A stretch of DNA of 56,885 nt, from the NCBI GenBank assembly GCA_964567745.1, contig CAZMNY010000050.1:1-56885 (forward strand), read 5' to 3'. Under the pieces are notes generated by a model that worked only from the letters and a program-made list of their open reading frames with translations, was not told the origin of the DNA and did no database searches. Shown piece by piece: positions 55,501 to 56,885 of this stretch (its first letter is position 1; every line of letters begins with the position of its first letter). Origin of the DNA: CAZMNY01 sp964567745 (GTDB lineage: Bacteria > Planctomycetota > Planctomycetia > Pirellulales > Pirellulaceae). The position numbers and the translations under genes are program-made.

Positions 55501-55614
55501 CTGCTGAAGATGGGCGAGTCGCCCACGAACGAGCGCCTCGACGCCGCGAAGCACGCAGCCATGACAGGGCTGTGTCAACTGATTTTGAATCTCGATGAGG
55601 CGCTGTCGAATTGA
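52591..55614 (+). CDS. Planctomycete cytochrome PSCyt1-DUF1549-DUF1553 with discoidin-like insert
   Basis: 1007 residues with a short Sec signal (MLRLATCFCLIASPTFAAD). Heme motifs are CAHCH (34-38) and CSRCH (322-326) followed by DHKFDP. The middle (about 410-590) is a discoidin-like sandwich (ITAVKLDGIRHESF, GFELQVTRG, IANVLNDNQSNGWAV) close to that of the 6096-9047 gene. A lysine-rich coiled stretch (DTELRKQNDSLKKLNEQIG) links it to DUF1553 (TARVTANRIWQQFFGTG). This gene and the 6096-9047 gene appear to be sister paralogues, as do their DUF1501 partners, which suggests that the pair duplicated as a unit and its order then changed. Confidence 0.92.
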   Translation: MLRLATCFCLIASPTFAADVDFDRDIRPILSDKCAHCHGPDANTREADLRLDTREGLFAKRDGIAPVVPHRPKQSELIRRIASTDPDEQMPPGDSKLSLSKKQIALLTAWVESGAEWRGHWAFDPPTKPTPPEVNDKTWPKTDFDRFILEKLESELLKPQPEASKEALIRRVTLDLTGLPPTIAEIDAFLADKSKDAYRKVVERLLKSDSYGERMAWDWLDAARYADTNGYQGDRERTMWPWRDWVIESLNNNMPFDDFTVWQLAGDLLPEATEQQKLATGFCRNHMINGEGGRIAEENRIEYVFDQTETMATVWMGLTMTCSRCHDHKFDPISKKEYFQMFAFFNRTPVNGGGGDPAMAPNMQITPASTKLRIAEMQKKIATANRTISSRRAALTGQQDAWEKQFASKAKWPLWSELAPSSMTSQNGQDLKTLDDGSIFVSGKNPATDTYTIKAPSRIKTITAVKLDGIRHESFTRGGIARSDSGNFVLTGFELQVTRGDKSTSVEIASAKANHEQKGHPIANVLNDNQSNGWAVLKSKWDSDVAGIFYLADPIENADGTQLTITMKHNSPHAAHNVGRFRLSVTDKPAVKLGEKDDAFLAAIGVPRIDRTPAQKKVVAERFQNSDTELRKQNDSLKKLNEQIGNLRKNNPRVMIMQDVANYRKTHMLTRGSYNKLEGEVTTALPSILPKLERADDPNRLDLAQWLVDKKHPLTARVTANRIWQQFFGTGLVKTTEDFGVQGEKPSHPKLLDWLAVEFVESGWDVKAMHRLIVTSATYRQQAAISKDALAKDPANRLLSRGPRFRLPSWMIRDVGLAASGLLVDRVGGPPVQPYQPEGVWAEATFGKKRYKQDTGEKLYRRSLYTFWRRIVGPTMFFDVAKRQTCSVRTGRTNTPLHALTTLNDITFVEIARALAERVLEAEGEPNKQIELAFRLATSRRPKPQEAAILSSRLKMLEKEFKANPEEAAKLLKMGESPTNERLDAAKHAAMTGLCQLILNLDEALSN

Positions 55615-55989
55615 TCCGGTCATATACGAATGAGCCTACCTATGTGTCGACAGAGATGACGTTCGATTTCCAAGCTCATCGCCCTGCGAGATCGGTCTGA
55701 TTTGCGAAAAGCGTCCAGTCGCAATAACAGCTGAGGGCTTTGAGGCGGACCGATTAAACTACGAAGGTTTTCGTTGACAACCCACGAAGCCGAAGGGTCA
55801 AAATACTCCGCCGAGCTCTAACTCCGGGGTTGATTGCACATTCACGCTCTTGGCTGGCGAGCATCTCGGCCGTCGCAGTTGGCCGTGGGGCCAAAATAGT
55901 CGAACGACGCATTTGCTCATTGAAAACCTGGGTATTCTATCCACCCGATGCGGGATTCTCGGCCGAGGTGGCGACGCCACCCGCTTCAC
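55615..55989. other. Intergenic region with decayed sequence
   Basis: 375 bp after the fifth pair and before a DUF1501 remnant. No intact gene is visible. The sequence just before the remnant (AEVATPP in one frame, then a shift) may be a decayed upstream part of the same gene, but the match fades quickly. Confidence 0.4.
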
Positions 55990-56091
55990 CTGTTGGGACT
56001 CGAGCACGAGCAACTGTCGTATCGCTACGCCGGGCGTGATTTCCGTCTGACTGATGTCCACGGGTCGGTGGTCAAGGGTATCATGACGTAA
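55990..56091 (+). pseudogene. C-terminal remnant of a DUF1501 gene
   Basis: The 33 codons before the TAA at 56089-56091 read LLGLEHEQLSYRYAGRDF then RLTDVHGSVVKGIMT. They line up residue for residue with the tail of the intact DUF1501 protein at 51115-52572 (LLGIDHERLTYRFQGRRF and so on). A one-base shift near 55980 separates this from a short GCGACG (Ala-Thr) match that would precede it. The rest of the gene is gone. It marks a sixth cytochrome/DUF1501 locus lost by deletion, located right after the fifth. Confidence 0.8.
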
Positions 56092-56256
56092 CTGGAACAA
56101 TCGCTCAGCCCGGGATGAAAACTTGCATGCGAAACACAAAAGACTGGTAATGCGTTTTGAACACCGGCTGACGTTTCTTCTGACTGGGCGTGCCTCCGAT
56201 GGTCGAACCGCTCCCCGCCGGCTGGCAACCACCGAACAAGCGCAAAGGAAGAGAAA

Positions 56257-56455
56257 ATGAGTATTCAACACTCAAAGTATTCGCTGCTCTTGCAGTCTTC
56301 TCAGTAGGGATGCTTGCGACGGCCGGCACTTTGTTCGGCGCGGAAGGAGATGGCGGAAAGCCCAACATCATCGTGATGATGGTCGATGACATGGGCTACG
56401 TCGAGCCGTCCATCGGGCCTTTTCCAATAACCCGCACTTCAAGACGCCCGGCATG
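56257..56455 (+). pseudogene. N-terminal remnant of a sulfatase gene
   Basis: ATG 56257 has AAGGAAGAG upstream but its frame stops within the signal peptide. A second frame continues it (AALAVFSVGMLATAGTLFG, then KPNIIVMMVDDMGYVEPSIG), the classic sulfatase opening with its metal-binding Asp pair. Near 56420 another shift leads to NNPHFKTPGM, the next conserved sulfatase block. Similarity ends at 56455, before the catalytic cysteine would appear. Two frameshifts and loss of the remainder make this a pseudogene. Confidence 0.75.
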
Positions 56456-56885
56456 ATCACTGGCCACGGCCGGCTGTACCTAACCATGCAGGATGGAACC
56501 CTTGGGTGTTTCACCGGTGAAATCGGCAACGCCATTCACAAGTTTTGGACTGAAGCCCGATTTGCCAAGATTAGGGACGCTGTGTCGAATAGCAGTGAAT
56601 TCACTTGACCAGGCGATGTTCCAAAAAGCGACTCAAACCAACCCGCTGCATTTTCCTGTCTATTTGATATTCAGGACGGTTGTTGTATTTTCATACTTCA
56701 AGCCACCCTCTTCTAATGGGGATTGACATGGGTTTCATGGGATCAGCGAACTCGTCTTGCTTGGGGGAATGTTGTTTCGCGGAGGAGTCGGTGTTCCGCT
56801 CTCGCTCCCGCCGGGGACCCCAATCCTCCTCTAGACAAGCTGTCACCACCCTCCGCCATGTTCTTCAGTGTGAGTCGATCATGAA
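56456..56885. other. Non-coding or decayed sequence to the window end
   Basis: About 430 bp with no recognisable gene. A 14-bp perfect palindrome (TTTCACCGGTGAAA, 56509-56522) is present. A/T content rises around 56640-56720. The longest open frame (56493-56726) has no family resemblance. Confidence 0.4.

Noticed and set aside
55798..56271. Minus-strand frame of 157 codons
   Set aside because: Covers the DUF1501 remnant in antisense and shows no protein-like family pattern.
56509..56522. 14-bp perfect palindrome as an operator
   Set aside because: It lies in decayed DNA with no intact gene nearby to regulate, and palindromes of this size arise by chance.
1..56885. CRISPR array, tRNA or rRNA genes
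   Set aside because: No regularly spaced repeats, cloverleaf patterns or conserved rRNA blocks seen on either strand.

Overview
The window reads as a chromosomal segment of a planctomycete, most likely of the Pirellulaceae/Rhodopirellula type. It carries nine intact sulfatase genes. It also carries five pairs of a planctomycete diheme cytochrome (PSCyt1/DUF1549/DUF1553) with a Tat-exported DUF1501 protein. Further markers are a PVC-type heme-binding dehydrogenase and an FhcB-like subunit of the tetrahydromethanopterin C1 pathway. There are no tRNA or rRNA genes, no CRISPR array and no transposase gene.

Layout. 1-4.2 kb: 5'-truncated PVC-type propeller/cytochrome protein, then a sulfatase. 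4.2-4.6 kb: repeat-rich gap. 4.6-9.0 kb (minus): cytochrome/DUF1501 pair. 9.3-10.5 kb (minus): SASA-type esterase. 10.8-15.6 kb (plus): second pair. 15.7-25.3 kb: six sulfatases of different subfamilies, four of them head-to-tail on the minus strand. 25.4-28.0 kb (minus): FhcB and an FG-GAP protein. 28.4-34.1 kb (plus): a secreted dikinase-like protein, a sulfatase and a lipoprotein that looks like a polysaccharide lyase. 34.3-40.1 kb: third pair plus an M81/MlrC metallopeptidase. 40.4-46.0 kb: fourth pair plus a sulfatase with a substituted active site. 46.0-50.8 kb: a two-domain cysteine-rich exported protein, a frameshifted charged-repeat gene, RsmH and an RlmA-like methyltransferase. 51.1-55.6 kb: fifth pair in reversed order. 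55.6-56.9 kb: decayed DNA with remnants of a DUF1501 gene and a sulfatase gene.

How it may work together. Almost every product has a Sec, Tat or lipoprotein signal, so this is largely an extracytoplasmic programme. The sulfatases and the putative lyase point to breakdown of sulfated polysaccharide. The cytochrome genes share one frame but carry different carbohydrate-binding-like inserts (discoidin-like, LamG-like, CBM6-like or none). This suggests that each pair is aimed at a different glycan, which is inference. The strongest candidates for something undescribed are the exported glucan-water-dikinase-like protein beside a sulfatase and putative lyase, the modular cytochrome/DUF1501 pairs, and the sulfatase with several substituted catalytic residues.
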